A stretch of 52,788 nucleotides of DNA from Geobacillus zalihae NBRC 101842 (GTDB lineage: Bacteria > Bacillota > Bacilli > Bacillales > Anoxybacillaceae), in the NCBI RefSeq assembly GCF_001544135.1, contig NZ_BCPV01000008.1, positions 1 through 52,788 of the forward strand, read 5' to 3'. Positions 18,156 to 27,596 of the stretch are shown one piece after another; the stretch's first letter is position 1, and each line of letters starts with the position of its first letter. The position numbers were made by a program, and so were the translations under genes. The notes below the pieces were generated by a model. It was not told the origin of the DNA and did not search any database. It saw nothing but the letters and a program-made list of their open reading frames with translations.

Positions 18156-18467
18156 TTATGGATGTTGAGCGTGATCAATCGCCTGCCTCAGCAGCGAAAT
18201 GACATGATCGTCATCGCACGAATACACCAGTGATTTCCCTTCACGGCGATATTTGACAAGCCGCAGCGCCCGAAGCAGCGCCAGTTGATGGGAAACGGCC
18301 GACTGCGACATGCCGAGCACTTCCGCAATATGGCCGACATGGCATTCTTCCTGCGACAACAAATACAACATCTTCATCCGCGTCGGATCCGCCAACGCTT
18401 TAAAGATTTTCGACACTTCCTCCACGACGCTTTCATCTAAAAACAAATGATCTTCTGCCTTCATCAT
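18156..18467 (-). CDS. czrA: ArsR/SmtB-family metal-responsive repressor (CzrA-like)
   Basis: A 103-aa winged-helix repressor. The recognition helix is MSQSAVSHQLALLRAL. The N-terminal metal-site motif ELCVCDL of ArsR/CadC is absent. Instead the C-terminal helix carries DDDHVISLLRQAIDHAQH, matching the D-x-H and H-x-x-H pattern of the alpha-5 zinc site in CzrA. It is therefore probably a Zn/Co sensor that represses itself and the downstream CDF gene. A 12-2-12-type operator lies just upstream. Confidence 0.88.
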   Translation of the reverse strand: MMKAEDHLFLDESVVEEVSKIFKALADPTRMKMLYLLSQEECHVGHIAEVLGMSQSAVSHQLALLRALRLVKYRREGKSLVYSCDDDHVISLLRQAIDHAQHP

Positions 18468-18485
18468 CGTTCCCTCTCATTTTAA

Positions 18486-18509
18486 CATATGAGCATTTGT
18501 TCATATATG
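18486..18509. promoter_or_regulatory. CzrA/SmtB-type operator
   Basis: Imperfect inverted repeat CATATGAGCA-TT-TGTTCATATATG upstream of the repressor gene. The TGA-rich half-sites and 2-bp centre are typical of operators for alpha-5 type ArsR repressors. Confidence 0.75.
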
Positions 18510-18591
18510 TGAATCATAACCCTCTTTTTTCCTCTGTCAATCCTCTTTCAAGCTGCCCAGCTCCATGAACATCCGTCATGCACGAGCAAAG

Positions 18592-18625
18592 AAAAAAGCA
18601 AAGGGCGGAGCACCCTCTGCTTTTG
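18592..18625 (-). terminator. Terminator of the ybjQ-like gene
   Basis: On the minus strand AGCAGAGGG pairs imperfectly with CCCTTTGCT and is followed by a T run (TTTTTTC). Confidence 0.65.
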
Positions 18626-18628
18626 TTC

Positions 18629-18946
18629 TTACGATCTCACCCGCACCGCCGTCCCTGTCGCAATGCACATCATCATGCCATCGCGCAGCGTTTCAAAATC
18701 AAGATCCACCCCGATGACGGCGTTAGCGCCAAGATGCTTCGCCTTATTGACCATCTCCTTGATCGCCATCTCCCGCCCTTCGGCCAGCTTGCTTTCATAC
18801 GTTCCGCTCCGCCCGCCGATGATGTCAGTGATGCTGGCGAGAAAATCGCGGACGACATTGGCGCCCAAAATGACTTCTCCCGCTACGATGCCCAAATACT
18901 CTTCAATTTGTTTTCCTTCAATGGTATTGGTGGTCGTGACAATCAC
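18629..18946 (-). CDS. YbjQ family protein (UPF0145, heavy-metal-binding domain)
   Basis: A 105-aa cytosolic protein of the YbjQ/DUF74 family with conserved [20 protein letters not shown], the [20 protein letters not shown] centre, and [15 protein letters not shown]. Members form pentamers; the role is uncertain. I prefer the GTG at 18946, preceded by GAGGGGG at 8-bp spacing, because it gives the standard family N-terminus. The longer frame to 18991 has no good ribosome site. Confidence 0.8.
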   Translation of the reverse strand: MIVTTTNTIEGKQIEEYLGIVAGEVILGANVVRDFLASITDIIGGRSGTYESKLAEGREMAIKEMVNKAKHLGANAVIGVDLDFETLRDGMMMCIATGTAVRVRS

Positions 18947-19011
18947 AGCTATGTCCCCCTCGTGGCTCATAATAGATTGGAAGTACCCCATTCCATTATA
19001 CTACATTGCCT

Positions 19012-19482
19012 CTATGACGTCGCCGATGAATCTGTCCGCAGTGCAGCCAATGCCGAATGAGTACCGTACAGCAACAACTGCGCGATGCCGACAAAATACT
19101 CCGATTCGCGAATGATGTGATCGAGCACCACCTTGGCGGTCGGGTTTTGGCTGACAGCTTTGCTGCGGGTTTTGATTTGCCGGCATAATTCGATGAACTG
19201 AAGGCTCTGCTCTAGGCAGTACGACACAAAATGGAGCACTTGTTGATGCAGTTGTTCAGGAACATAATGGCCGGCCCGAACCACCGATTCAATATAACGG
19301 ACCGCGTGCTGATGCGCAGCCGAAAGCGCCTCCTCCCATTTTTTCAACGCTTCCACATACGGCTCTTCCAATCCAGACGCAAGCTCGCGAATGACGATCG
19401 TATGTTCCGCTTCTTGATGCTTCCAAAATTCAATTTCATCCAAAATACGCAGCGGCATATGTGGACCGTAGTAAAATTGCAC
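19012..19482 (-). CDS. DUF2935-like helical protein
   Basis: A 156-aa alpha-helical protein with the pattern EIEFWKHQEAEHTIVIREL, as in the DUF2935 family, which has a four-helix bundle with His/Glu residues suggestive of metal binding. Typical family members contain two such repeats (about 270 aa); only one is present here. GTG start at 19482 with GGGAGGGA at 6-bp spacing. Function unknown; it is separated by only 65 bp from the ybjQ-like gene and may be cotranscribed with it. Confidence 0.65.
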   Translation of the reverse strand: MQFYYGPHMPLRILDEIEFWKHQEAEHTIVIRELASGLEEPYVEALKKWEEALSAAHQHAVRYIESVVRAGHYVPEQLHQQVLHFVSYCLEQSLQFIELCRQIKTRSKAVSQNPTAKVVLDHIIRESEYFVGIAQLLLYGTHSALAALRTDSSATS

Positions 19483-19641
19483 GCTCTTCCCTCCCTGTTT
19501 CCCCTCTTCTTTCAGTGTATGGGCAAAACAACGCGGATATGCACCATGATCGAAATGATCACAGCCTTCGTCCTTGTTTCACCTTGAAGATCGGCATAGC
19601 GACATGCATAGAAAACCGTTATCCAAAGGAGGAGTCCATCG

Positions 19642-21303
19642 ATGCATGACAACGAACGCCGATTATCCGATTATATCGATCAATTGAACGCCGAGAAAAA
19701 ACCAAAAGACCATGAACATTTAGGGGCAGATCCCGAATTGCAAAAGCTGTTTCATACAGTCAGGCTCGTCCGCAGCCTCAGGGAGCCTGCCATGCCGGAA
19801 CGGGATTTTCCAGCCAAACTGGTCCGTGCGGTCACCGATCAACTAGTGCAAACAAAACAGAAAAAGAAAAAACGGGCCTGGATGGCCAGCATCGTCGGCA
19901 TCGCTGCTGTGTTGGCTCTATCGTTGCTGATGCATATCGTTTCACTTTTTGATCAGCCCAACATTGTCAAGGCGATGGAAAAAGCCTTTCAAGACGTCAC
20001 CGCCTACCATGGATTTTTGGAAATTGTCGAAACGAACGCCCAAGGCAAGACGACCACGCAAGCCAAATTGGAAATTTGGGCCGACAAACACGGACGCTAT
20101 TATATACGGGAACTGGAAGGTACAAACAAAGGGCTGATTACCGTCAATAACGGGCGAACGAAATGGCAGATCCGGCCTTCCGAAAAACAAGTTCATCGAT
20201 TTCCCGCCTTTCCTGATCCGTATCGTTTTGCCTTTGAACTCGGAACCGAAATCAAAGGGATCAAACAGGCCATATCAACGAACATCATCGGGGAAGAGAA
20301 GACAGGCAACCGTCCATCTTGGATTGTCGAAGTCACCCCACAAGGAGGGGAGCCTTATCGGATATGGATTGATAAAGAAACACATCTTCCGTTGCAAAAA
20401 CAATATGCGATGCATCATGGGATCCAATATAAACTTACGTACACAAAAATTGAATGGAATGACGTGATCCCTGAAAAACTGCTCGCTTACCATGTGCCAA
20501 AAGGGTTTCAAGAAGTCAGCCAAAACCCGGAACAAATCGTCACCAGCATCGATGAAGCAAAGGAGTCCGTCGGATTTCTGCCTGATACGGTCAGCCAAAT
20601 CCCACCTGGATATGTCCAAGACCGCATCGCGATCATACCGGACAAAAAACTGGTCAAACTCTATTACCGGGCACTGGACAAAGAGATTGTCATCACCCAA
20701 GGAAAAGCCATCGGCAAATGGAAACTTGCCCCAACCGCGATGGTCGGGAAAATCCATCACCAAACTGCTGAAATTCAGTCGCCGGTTGTGGAAGAATCAG
20801 GCGTGCTCGGAGCAGGAGGACCATATGCCGGCCTGACGGACCTCCATTCGATTCGCTGGCGGCAAAACGGGTTTGAATACGCCGTTATCGGCCATGCCTC
20901 TTTGGGGGACTTGATCGCATTCACCAAAGAGCTGACAAACGGAGCCTTTGAAATGCCGACACATAAAGATCCATTCCCATTCAAGCCGAAGGTGGAAGTT
21001 CCTGTTGACTTGGAACGGGAGAAAAATGATCAAAAAAACGTCGATGCTGGAAGTTCGCCTTGGAAATTGGATCCTTTGTTTGTGGCTCAAGTATTTGTCA
21101 GCCTGCAAATGTCCCCTGGAGGCATTACTGGAGATTACCCGATTCACTATGAAGACTTGCGCATTATCCAAAACAACGGGAAGGAGGCCATCGTAGAAGT
21201 GGACGCCCACAACACTCCAATCAAGCGAGTATATTTGAAACGGCTGATCCGGCAAGACGCGACGGGAATATGGACGGTGGTGGGATATGATCCTGCTCCA
21301 TAA
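19642..21303 (+). CDS. Anti-sigma-like single-pass membrane protein with RseB/LolA-like and DUF4367-like regions
   Basis: A 553-aa protein. Residues 1-73 form a charged cytoplasmic helix-rich head. It is followed by a KKKKR stop-transfer segment and one hydrophobic helix (about residues 80-100). The large extracellular part has a lipoprotein-sorting-like first half (LEIWADKHGRYYIRELEGTNKGLITVNNG pattern) and a second half with KLYYRALDKEIVITQG, resembling DUF4367-type domains. This layout is that of an anti-sigma/sensor protein. No ECF sigma gene precedes it; the 160 bp upstream hold only its RBS AAAGGAGG. The partner is therefore unknown. A clear terminator follows, so the gene is monocistronic. 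Confidence 0.7.
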   Translation: MHDNERRLSDYIDQLNAEKKPKDHEHLGADPELQKLFHTVRLVRSLREPAMPERDFPAKLVRAVTDQLVQTKQKKKKRAWMASIVGIAAVLALSLLMHIVSLFDQPNIVKAMEKAFQDVTAYHGFLEIVETNAQGKTTTQAKLEIWADKHGRYYIRELEGTNKGLITVNNGRTKWQIRPSEKQVHRFPAFPDPYRFAFELGTEIKGIKQAISTNIIGEEKTGNRPSWIVEVTPQGGEPYRIWIDKETHLPLQKQYAMHHGIQYKLTYTKIEWNDVIPEKLLAYHVPKGFQEVSQNPEQIVTSIDEAKESVGFLPDTVSQIPPGYVQDRIAIIPDKKLVKLYYRALDKEIVITQGKAIGKWKLAPTAMVGKIHHQTAEIQSPVVEESGVLGAGGPYAGLTDLHSIRWRQNGFEYAVIGHASLGDLIAFTKELTNGAFEMPTHKDPFPFKPKVEVPVDLEREKNDQKNVDAGSSPWKLDPLFVAQVFVSLQMSPGGITGDYPIHYEDLRIIQNNGKEAIVEVDAHNTPIKRVYLKRLIRQDATGIWTVVGYDPAP

Positions 21304-21344
21304 TGTTCACAGAGATGAATACTGATCTCCACTATCTGCGTCAT

Positions 21345-21383
21345 GAAAAAGGAGAACGGCCATCCCCTTGTTCTCCTTTTTCT
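21345..21383 (+). terminator. Terminator of the anti-sigma-like gene
   Basis: Perfect 12-bp stem AAAAAGGAGAAC/GTTCTCCTTTTT with a 12-nt loop, followed by TCTTCG. Strong plus-strand terminator. Confidence 0.85.
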
Positions 21384-21470
21384 TCGTTATTCCCATAGAG
21401 TAGTGAAATCCTCGTCATTGGCACGGTCATTGTAGCTGATGCCGGATGGACGGCTATTAACGTCTAAAAT

Positions 21471-21520
21471 CGGAAAAGCCGCCCCAACACGTTTCGTTCC
21501 CCTTCGGGACCGGCTTTTTC
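21471..21520 (-). terminator. Terminator of the small membrane protein gene
   Basis: On the minus strand AAAAAGCCG pairs with CGGCTTTT around an inner small hairpin (GTCCCGAAGGGGAAC), ending in TTTTCCGATTTT. It sits just past the stop at 21534. Confidence 0.6.
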
Positions 21521-21533
21521 CTTTTCCTTTTTG

Positions 21534-21791
21534 TCAGCCGCGAACCATTTGGTACACGTGCATTACCAAAGCGACGACCGTTGCCACTCCAACAAACGAC
21601 ACCAAATACAAAATCGGCGACCCCGTGTGGCCAAACACCACTTCATTTTGCAGCATGGCCGCTTTCTCCCAAGCATTCTCCACATCGGGCTTGTAAAGCT
21701 TCGTTTTCCAATACCCTATGCCGATGGTTGATGCCAAATACACGACATGAACGATGATCGAAATGACGAAAGCGTGAATAACGGTTTTCAT
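21534..21791 (-). CDS. Small two-helix membrane protein, unknown
   Basis: An 85-aa protein with two hydrophobic helices (MKTVIHAFVISIIVHVVYLAST and ILYLVSFVGVATVVALVMHVYQM) joined by a polar loop. I do not recognise the family. The ATG at 21791 is preferred because GAAGGGG lies 6 bp upstream; an in-frame ATG at 21797 overlaps this site, and the 132-aa longest frame adds a poorly supported N-terminus. Confidence 0.6.
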   Translation of the reverse strand: MKTVIHAFVISIIVHVVYLASTIGIGYWKTKLYKPDVENAWEKAAMLQNEVVFGHTGSPILYLVSFVGVATVVALVMHVYQMVRG

Positions 21792-22148
21792 GAACATCCC
21801 CTTCTCACCTTTCGGAAATATGGACGGTCCTCCATTGGAGGCGTCGGCGCAAATGTCCATCCATTGCATCCGCATTCCGATACGATCTTCTATCATTTTA
21901 TCATACAAGTTGCGCAAAACCATCCCCTGCATATTTCCGAATCGTTCCTTTTGATCAAACGTTCAATCCCCCAAAAGAGGGGATATTCACAGACGCTTGA
22001 TTGAAGTAAGCTTAACTGTAGCATCGCTTTTCTCCATCCCATCAAGCACATGATGGGTGTGAAACGCCAATAACAAATGAATGAACATTCATTCTGTTGT
22101 GGTATAATGGTAACAACATCCTCACACCAATAAGGAGGCCCGTTCGCC
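21792..22148. other. Intergenic promoter region before the MBL gene
   Basis: Contains a perfect hairpin CCCATCA-AGCACA-TGATGGG (22038-22057) without a T run, the FadR-like box (22078-22095) and an extended -10 TGGTATAAT (22100-22108). No gene is seen. Confidence 0.6.
22078..22108 (+). promoter_or_regulatory. FadR-like operator overlapping an extended -10 promoter
   Basis: TGAATGA-ACAT-TCATTCT (22078-22095) is close to the Bacillus FadR site TGAATGA-N4-TCATTCA, with one arm mismatch. It overlaps the -35 region; the extended -10 TGGTATAAT follows and the start codon is 41 bp further. A related TetR-family repressor cannot be excluded. Confidence 0.65.
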
Positions 22149-22988
22149 ATGCTGATCGAGAAAGTGATCAAAAAACGGTTTGAAACGGAAGTGGTTCAAA
22201 ACGTGCATATCGCCAAAGGAACGGCGACGTTTCAAGGCGTCCGCCTCACCGTCCGCTGCTTTGTCATCGATGGGGTGCTGATTGACACCGGCGCCAAATC
22301 AATGGAGCACGAATTCACCTCGTTTTTTCAACACCAAGACATCGATCAAGTCGTCATCACCCACTATCACGAAGACCATACCGGCTGCGCGGCATTTTTG
22401 CAGCGAAAGATGGGCCTGCCCATCTACATGCACGAACTGATGATCCATTATTGCCAGCAAAAGGCGGACTATCCGCTATACCGAAAAGTGTTTTGGGGCA
22501 AGCGCGATCCATTCACCGCCAAGCCGATCGGCACGACGTTTTCCTCGCGAAGCGCAACGTGGGACGTCATCCCGACGCCAGGTCATTCCATCGATCATGT
22601 GGCGTTTTTGAACCGCGAAACGGGGCAATTGTTCAGCGGCGACTTGTACTGTCAGGAGAAAACGAAAGTCATCTTGCGCGAGGAAAACATCCCGGCGATC
22701 ATCGCCTCCTTGCAACGCACGTTGACATACGATTTCGGCGACGTCTTCTGCGCCCATGCCGGCTATCTCCCAAACGGGCGCGAGGCCTTGCAGCGAAAAC
22801 TCGATTACTTGCTTGAACTTCAAGGCAACATCATCGATTTATACGAAAAAGGCATGCCGCCGAAACAAATTCAAGAAACGCTTTTCCCGAAAAAATATCC
22901 GATCGTCTTTTTTTCGGCGAAGGAGTGGGACTCCCTTCACATTGTCCGGTCGGTCATTCAAGAATATCAAGCGAAACGGGCAAGCTGA
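22149..22988 (+). CDS. MBL-fold metallo-hydrolase
   Basis: A 279-aa metallo-beta-lactamase-fold hydrolase. Metal ligands are visible as THYHEDHTG (H-x-H-x-D-H), PTPGHSIDH, the bridging Asp in FSGDLY, and the final His in CAHAGY. The C-terminal part is helical (EKGMPPKQIQETLFPKKYPI), as in thioesterase/lactonase-like members. It has RBS AAGGAGG at 10 bp. The FadR-like box in the promoter suggests induction by long-chain acyl-CoA and a role in lipid turnover; the substrate is unknown. Confidence 0.85.
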   Translation: MLIEKVIKKRFETEVVQNVHIAKGTATFQGVRLTVRCFVIDGVLIDTGAKSMEHEFTSFFQHQDIDQVVITHYHEDHTGCAAFLQRKMGLPIYMHELMIHYCQQKADYPLYRKVFWGKRDPFTAKPIGTTFSSRSATWDVIPTPGHSIDHVAFLNRETGQLFSGDLYCQEKTKVILREENIPAIIASLQRTLTYDFGDVFCAHAGYLPNGREALQRKLDYLLELQGNIIDLYEKGMPPKQIQETLFPKKYPIVFFSAKEWDSLHIVRSVIQEYQAKRAS

Positions 22989-23124
22989 AGCGGACGCTTC
23001 CCGGAAATGGCCATAGACCATTAGGGCAAGTCCATATTCCGTTTTCTTCCATTTCAAATGAAAAATTACTATCTTCGCCAGCAACGGGACAAATTAAGAA
23101 AAAACGAAAGGATGGGTCCCGTCG

Positions 23125-23919
23125 ATGAACGAAACACCGCGCGTCAAGCTGCACGGGTTCAACAACTTGACGAAATCGCTCAGCTTCAATATGTACGATA
23201 TTTGCTATACGAAAACGGCGAAGGAGCGGGAGGCGTATATCGAATACATTGACGACGTGTACAATGCCGAACGGCTGACGAATCTTTTAAAACGTGTCGC
23301 CGACATGATCGGCGCCCATGTGTTAAACATCGCCAAACAAGATTACGTTCCGCAGGGCGCGAGCGTGACGATGCTCGTTTCCGAGGGGCCGGTCGTCGAG
23401 GTGCCCGAAGATGACGGCCCTTTGCCGGAGGCGGTGGTGCTTTCCCTTGACAAAAGCCATATCACCGTCCATACATACCCAGAATACCACCCGAATGACG
23501 GAATCAGCACGTTCCGCGCCGATATTGATGTCGTCACATGCGGGGAAATTTCGCCGCTCAAAGCGCTCGACTATTTGATTCATTCATTTGACGCCGACAT
23601 TATGATCATCGACTACCGCGTGCGCGGATTTACGCGCGACATTCACGGATACAAGCTGTTTATCGACCATGACATTACGTCGATTCAAGATTATATCCCG
23701 GAGCACATTCGCGAAAAGTACGATATGATCGACGTAAACATTTACCAAGAGAATATTTTTCACACAAAATGCAAGTTGAAACAGTTTGACTTGGACAACT
23801 ACTTGTTTGGCTATGCAAAAGAGGATTTGAGCGAACAAGAAGCGAATGAAACAACCGCCAAGCTGAGAAGGGAAATGGATGAGATCTTTTACGGAAAAAA
23901 TATGCCGAACACCGTTTGA
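23125..23919 (+). CDS. speD: S-adenosylmethionine decarboxylase proenzyme SpeD (E. coli type)
   Basis: A 264-aa proenzyme that self-cleaves to give a pyruvoyl-dependent decarboxylase making decarboxylated SAM for spermidine and longer polyamines, which are abundant in thermophiles. The cleavage site is K110-S111 in [14 protein letters not shown], and the downstream His/Cys set is present ([14 protein letters not shown]). Length matches the long SpeD class (about 264 aa), not the 120-aa SpeH of B. subtilis. The RBS AAAGGATGGG precedes ATG 23125. It appears monocistronic. Confidence 0.93.
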   Translation: MNETPRVKLHGFNNLTKSLSFNMYDICYTKTAKEREAYIEYIDDVYNAERLTNLLKRVADMIGAHVLNIAKQDYVPQGASVTMLVSEGPVVEVPEDDGPLPEAVVLSLDKSHITVHTYPEYHPNDGISTFRADIDVVTCGEISPLKALDYLIHSFDADIMIIDYRVRGFTRDIHGYKLFIDHDITSIQDYIPEHIREKYDMIDVNIYQENIFHTKCKLKQFDLDNYLFGYAKEDLSEQEANETTAKLRREMDEIFYGKNMPNTV

Positions 23920-24025
23920 CGCGGGCGCCTTTTTGACGCCTGCCGGCTTTCGGGCCGGCCCACACCGGTTCCCGATTGGCGCCGTCTATGGTATGCTAGT
24001 AGAAAAAAGGAAAAGGTGTTCATGA

Positions 24026-25147
24026 ATGAAGTACATCATCGTCGGAACCGGCATTTTAGGGGCCTCGACCGCTTACCATTTGGCCAAGGAAGGCGCAAAC
24101 GTGATCATCATCGACCGCGGCGACAAAGGGCAGGCGACCGGTGCGGCGGCGGGGATTGTCTGCCCTTGGCTGTCGCAGCGCCGCAACCAAAAATGGTACC
24201 GATTGGCCAAAAACGGAGCGAAGTTTTACCCCTCCCTCATCGAAGAACTGCAAGCGCTCGGGGAAACGGACACCGGTTATGCGCGCGTCGGGGCGCTTTG
24301 CCTGCATACAGACGAACAGAAACTGGAACAAATGGAGGAGCGCGCTCGCAAACGGCGCGAAGACGCGCCGGAAATGGGAGAGATCGTGCGGCTTCATCCC
24401 CATGAGGCGAAGGAGCTGTTTCCGCCGCTTGGCGGTGAGCATCATGCCCTATATGTGAGCGGCGCCGCCCGAGTGAACGGCCGGGCGGTGCGGGACGCCC
24501 TCACAAACGCGGCCCAAAAGCTTGGCGCCGCCTACATCCGCGGAAACGCCCAGATCCTGTTTGAAGGCTCCCGCGTCATCGGCGTGGAAGTCAATGGAGC
24601 GAAATACACGGCCGAAGCGGTCATCGTCACAGCCGGCGCATGGGCTGGCGAACTGCTTGAGCCGCTGGGCGTTCGGTTTGCCGTCAGCCCGCAAAAAGGA
24701 CAAATCGTTCATCTCGAATGGTTGGCAGGCGAGACTGGCCGATGGCCGGTCGTCATGCCGCCGAACAATCAGTATATGCTCGCCTTCCCTAGAGGGCGAA
24801 TCATCATCGGAACGACCCATGAAGATGAAGCGGGGATGGATGTCCGCGCCACCGCCGGCGGCATCCACGAAATACTGGACAAAGCGCTCGCCGTCGCGCC
24901 AGGGCTGTCGGCGTGCACCTACGTGGAAACACGGGTCGGGTTTCGCCCGCGCACGCCTGGATTTCTCCCTGTCTTCGGGTCGCTTCCCGGTTTTACCGGC
25001 CTTTACGCAGCCAACGGCCTTGGCTCTTCCGGGCTCACCGTCGGGCCATATTTAGGCGCAGAGCTTGCCAAGCTTGTGCTCGGCCGCCCGACCGAACTTG
25101 ATTCGTTCGACTACAACGTCGCCGAGGCCATCATCCCGCTTTCCTGA
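24026..25147 (+). CDS. FAD-dependent oxidoreductase (DadA/glycine-oxidase-like, YurR-type)
   Basis: A 373-aa flavoprotein of the D-amino-acid oxidase/DadA superfamily. The N-terminal dinucleotide fold is YIIVGTGILGASTAYHLAKEG with the acidic strand end VIIIDRGD. A second FAD-contact region is VIVTAGAWAGELL, and the C-terminal GLYAANGLGSSGLTVGPYLG closes the flavin site. Closest B. subtilis type is YurR. The amine substrate is not predictable. RBS AAAAGGTG with about 10-bp spacing; an overlapping ATG 4 bp earlier is out of frame. Confidence 0.85.
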   Translation: MKYIIVGTGILGASTAYHLAKEGANVIIIDRGDKGQATGAAAGIVCPWLSQRRNQKWYRLAKNGAKFYPSLIEELQALGETDTGYARVGALCLHTDEQKLEQMEERARKRREDAPEMGEIVRLHPHEAKELFPPLGGEHHALYVSGAARVNGRAVRDALTNAAQKLGAAYIRGNAQILFEGSRVIGVEVNGAKYTAEAVIVTAGAWAGELLEPLGVRFAVSPQKGQIVHLEWLAGETGRWPVVMPPNNQYMLAFPRGRIIIGTTHEDEAGMDVRATAGGIHEILDKALAVAPGLSACTYVETRVGFRPRTPGFLPVFGSLPGFTGLYAANGLGSSGLTVGPYLGAELAKLVLGRPTELDSFDYNVAEAIIPLS

Positions 25148-25215
25148 CGCTGCCGCACGGTGCAACACTAGCACTCCCACCCGATGCCCAACTGCCGCGT
25201 TCAGCGGCCAGCGCC

Positions 25216-25250
25216 GGCTGCGGGCTTGCCCCATGCAGGCCCGCAGCCCG
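25216..25250. terminator. Bidirectional terminator
   Basis: Perfect 10-bp GC-rich stem GGCTGCGGGC/GCCCGCAGCC between convergent genes. The T run is weak on both sides. Confidence 0.65.
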
Positions 25251-25251
25251 T

Positions 25252-25806
25252 TTAGCTGTTTTGTCCTTCGTATTTTTTCAACTGTTCCGTCAGCTGTTGA
25301 AACAACGCCATATCTTTTCGGTCAAGCGCCTGGTCAATTTGCATTTTCAACACCGACAGTTCATGACGTTTCAGCGCCTCATCCAACACTTGCTCGGCCG
25401 CCTTCGCCATTTTCTCATGCCGCTCGTGCCGTCTGACATTTTCAAACGCTTGGTGATCAATAAGCCGAAGGTACGAAAAATTCCTTGCCTTTCCTGGAAA
25501 ATGGAGCGTCAAATAGAGCGGCTCGTTCGGATGCAGCGCCAAATCACCCATAATCGAGGCAAGGCTCGTGCTTTTTTGACCGCGCCGATAAAAGACGAGC
25601 CCTTCCTCTTCCGCCATCGCAGTCGAAATGATCAGCCACCGCGCCTGCTTTTGCTCGGTTTCCGTAAAATGGACGTTCTCAAGCAAATGGGGGTGTTGAA
25701 GCAAGTATTGCAGCACAAATCGGGCATCGGGATGCTTCAAACGATGCTGCTGCAAAAACGTTGTTAAGAACTGCCGCTTTTCTGAATAGGACACCCATCT
25801 CGTCAT
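25252..25806 (-). CDS. ypiB: YpiB-family protein (UPF0302) with C-terminal IDEAL domain
   Basis: A 184-aa protein. The N-terminal two thirds (SEKRQFLTTFLQQHRLKHPDARFVLQYLLQH ...) match the UPF0302/YpiB family. The C-terminus QIDQALDRKDMALFQQLTEQL is an IDEAL domain, a short helical motif of Firmicutes. The ATG at 25806 has GGGGGTGAGG upstream; the first 63 residues of the longer frame are low-quality and are rejected. In B. subtilis ypiB lies upstream of the qcr genes; here it lies between amine-oxidase and malate-oxidase genes. The function is poorly known, and another paralogue may be the true YpiB. Confidence 0.75.
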   Translation of the reverse strand: MTRWVSYSEKRQFLTTFLQQHRLKHPDARFVLQYLLQHPHLLENVHFTETEQKQARWLIISTAMAEEEGLVFYRRGQKSTSLASIMGDLALHPNEPLYLTLHFPGKARNFSYLRLIDHQAFENVRRHERHEKMAKAAEQVLDEALKRHELSVLKMQIDQALDRKDMALFQQLTEQLKKYEGQNS

Positions 25807-26003
25807 AGCCTCACCCCCTTCAACTGCTTCTCCATGGAAGATAACAGCGGCCGCAGCGCAAGATCGTCTCAACAAGCCTCGATGATCCATTGCTATTCCA
25901 TTCACGTCTTTGTTTTCCAGTATACTTGATTGCGCCCCGCCGTGCATCTGAAAACCACAGGGCAAGGCCCCTTTCATTCCGACACCAAGCGGCAAACGAA
26001 ATA

Positions 26004-26036
26004 GAAAAACAGCCGCCCTTCATTTCCAGGCGGCTG
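26004..26036 (-). terminator. Terminator of mqo
   Basis: Perfect 8-bp stem CAGCCGCC/GGCGGCTG. On the minus strand it is followed by TTTTTCTATTT. Confidence 0.85.
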
Positions 26037-26090
26037 CTCCTTCTAAGCAACGGGCTCTCGGCTTTCCTTTCCATTGCTAAGACCTATGGC

Positions 26091-27596
26091 CTACGCCAAC
26101 TGCATCGCAAAGTGGCCGTTCAATCCGAGCGCTTCGGCTGTGGATGCTTGCACTTGCCGCAACAGCGCTTCGTTTTTCATCAACGACTCGCCGTAAGACG
26201 GAATCATCTCTTTCACTTTCGCCCGCCATTCGTTCATCCGTTCTGGGAAGCACTTCTCCATCACTTCAAGCATGACATGAACCGCCGTCGATGCCCCTGG
26301 CGACGCGCCGAGCAACGCCGCGATCGAACCATCAGCCGCATGGACGACTTCCGTGCCAAACTGCAGCGTTCCTTTGCCGCCAGCTTCCGTGTCTTTGATC
26401 ACTTGCACGCGCTGACCCGCCACGACGATGTCCCACTCGTCGCTTTTTGCCGTCGGGACGAATTCCCGCAGCTCTTGCATGCGCTGTTCTTTCGACAACA
26501 GCACTTGCTGGATTAAATAGTTGGTCAAGGACATATTTTTCACGCCCGCCGCCAAGATCGTCAAGACGTTATGCGGCTTGATCGAGGTGAACAAGTCGAG
26601 CATCGAGCCGTTTTTCAAAAACTTCGGCGAAAACCCGGCAAATGGCCCAAACAGCAGCATCTTTTGATTGTCGATAAACCGCGTGTCCAAATGCGGCACC
26701 GACATCGGCGGCGCGCCGACTTTCGCTTTGCCGTACACTTTCGCATGGTGCTGCTCGACGACCTCGGGATTGTTGCACACCATAAACAACCCGCTCACCG
26801 GGAAGCCGCCGATTCCCTTCCCTTCCGGAATGCCGGACTTTTGCAACAGATGGAGGCTGCCTCCCCCGGCCCCGATGAAGACGAACTTGGCCGCATGAAG
26901 CTCCACCGCGCCCGTGTCCAAATTCCGCACTTTCAGCTCCCATAAGCCGTCGCTTGTCCGTTTGATATCCTCGACATGATGGCGGTAGCGGATCTCCACG
27001 TTCTTCCGTTTCAAATGTTCAAACAGTTGGCGCGTCAACGCCCCGAAGTTCACGTCCGTCCCCGATTCGATGCGGGTCGCCGCGATCGGCTCGTCCACCA
27101 CCCGCCCTTCCATCATGAGCGGCACCCATTCGGCCAGCTTCTTCGGATCATCTGTGAATTCCATCCCTTTGAACAGCGGATTGGCCGCCATCGTTTCGTG
27201 GCGCTTCTTCAAAAACGCCACATTGTCTTCCCCTTGCACAAAGCTCATATGCGGCAGCGGACGGACGAAATCTTTCGGGTCACGAAGAATACCACTGTTG
27301 ACCAAATAAGCCCAAAACTGCAAAGAGACGTAAAACTGCTCATTGATTTTAATCGCTTTGCCGATGTCAATCGACCCATCGGCCTTCTCAACCGTATAGT
27401 TCAACTCACACAGCGCCGCATGCCCCGTCCCGGCGTTGTTCCACTCGTTGGAGCTTTCCGCTCCTGCCTCTTCCAGTCTTTCAAAGACGACAATGTCCCA
27501 CTCGGGCGCCAATTCCTTCAAGAGCGTCCCCAACGTCGCGCTCATAATGCCAGCGCCGATTAAGATGACATCCGTTTTTCCTTGTTTGTTGCCCAT
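26091..27596 (-). CDS. mqo: Malate:quinone oxidoreductase
   Basis: A 501-aa peripheral membrane FAD enzyme oxidizing malate to oxaloacetate with transfer of electrons to menaquinone, bypassing NAD-malate dehydrogenase. The FAD fold is [21 protein letters not shown], followed by the family signature [19 protein letters not shown]. The C-terminus [13 protein letters not shown] is typical. The ATG at 27596 (MGNKQGKTD) has GGATAGGG upstream; the extra 38 residues of the longest frame are not supported. A -10-like TATAAT on the minus strand lies about 100 bp upstream. Homologues are common in Geobacillus and several Bacillus but absent from B. subtilis. Confidence 0.93.
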   Translation of the reverse strand: MGNKQGKTDVILIGAGIMSATLGTLLKELAPEWDIVVFERLEEAGAESSNEWNNAGTGHAALCELNYTVEKADGSIDIGKAIKINEQFYVSLQFWAYLVNSGILRDPKDFVRPLPHMSFVQGEDNVAFLKKRHETMAANPLFKGMEFTDDPKKLAEWVPLMMEGRVVDEPIAATRIESGTDVNFGALTRQLFEHLKRKNVEIRYRHHVEDIKRTSDGLWELKVRNLDTGAVELHAAKFVFIGAGGGSLHLLQKSGIPEGKGIGGFPVSGLFMVCNNPEVVEQHHAKVYGKAKVGAPPMSVPHLDTRFIDNQKMLLFGPFAGFSPKFLKNGSMLDLFTSIKPHNVLTILAAGVKNMSLTNYLIQQVLLSKEQRMQELREFVPTAKSDEWDIVVAGQRVQVIKDTEAGGKGTLQFGTEVVHAADGSIAALLGASPGASTAVHVMLEVMEKCFPERMNEWRAKVKEMIPSYGESLMKNEALLRQVQASTAEALGLNGHFAMQLA

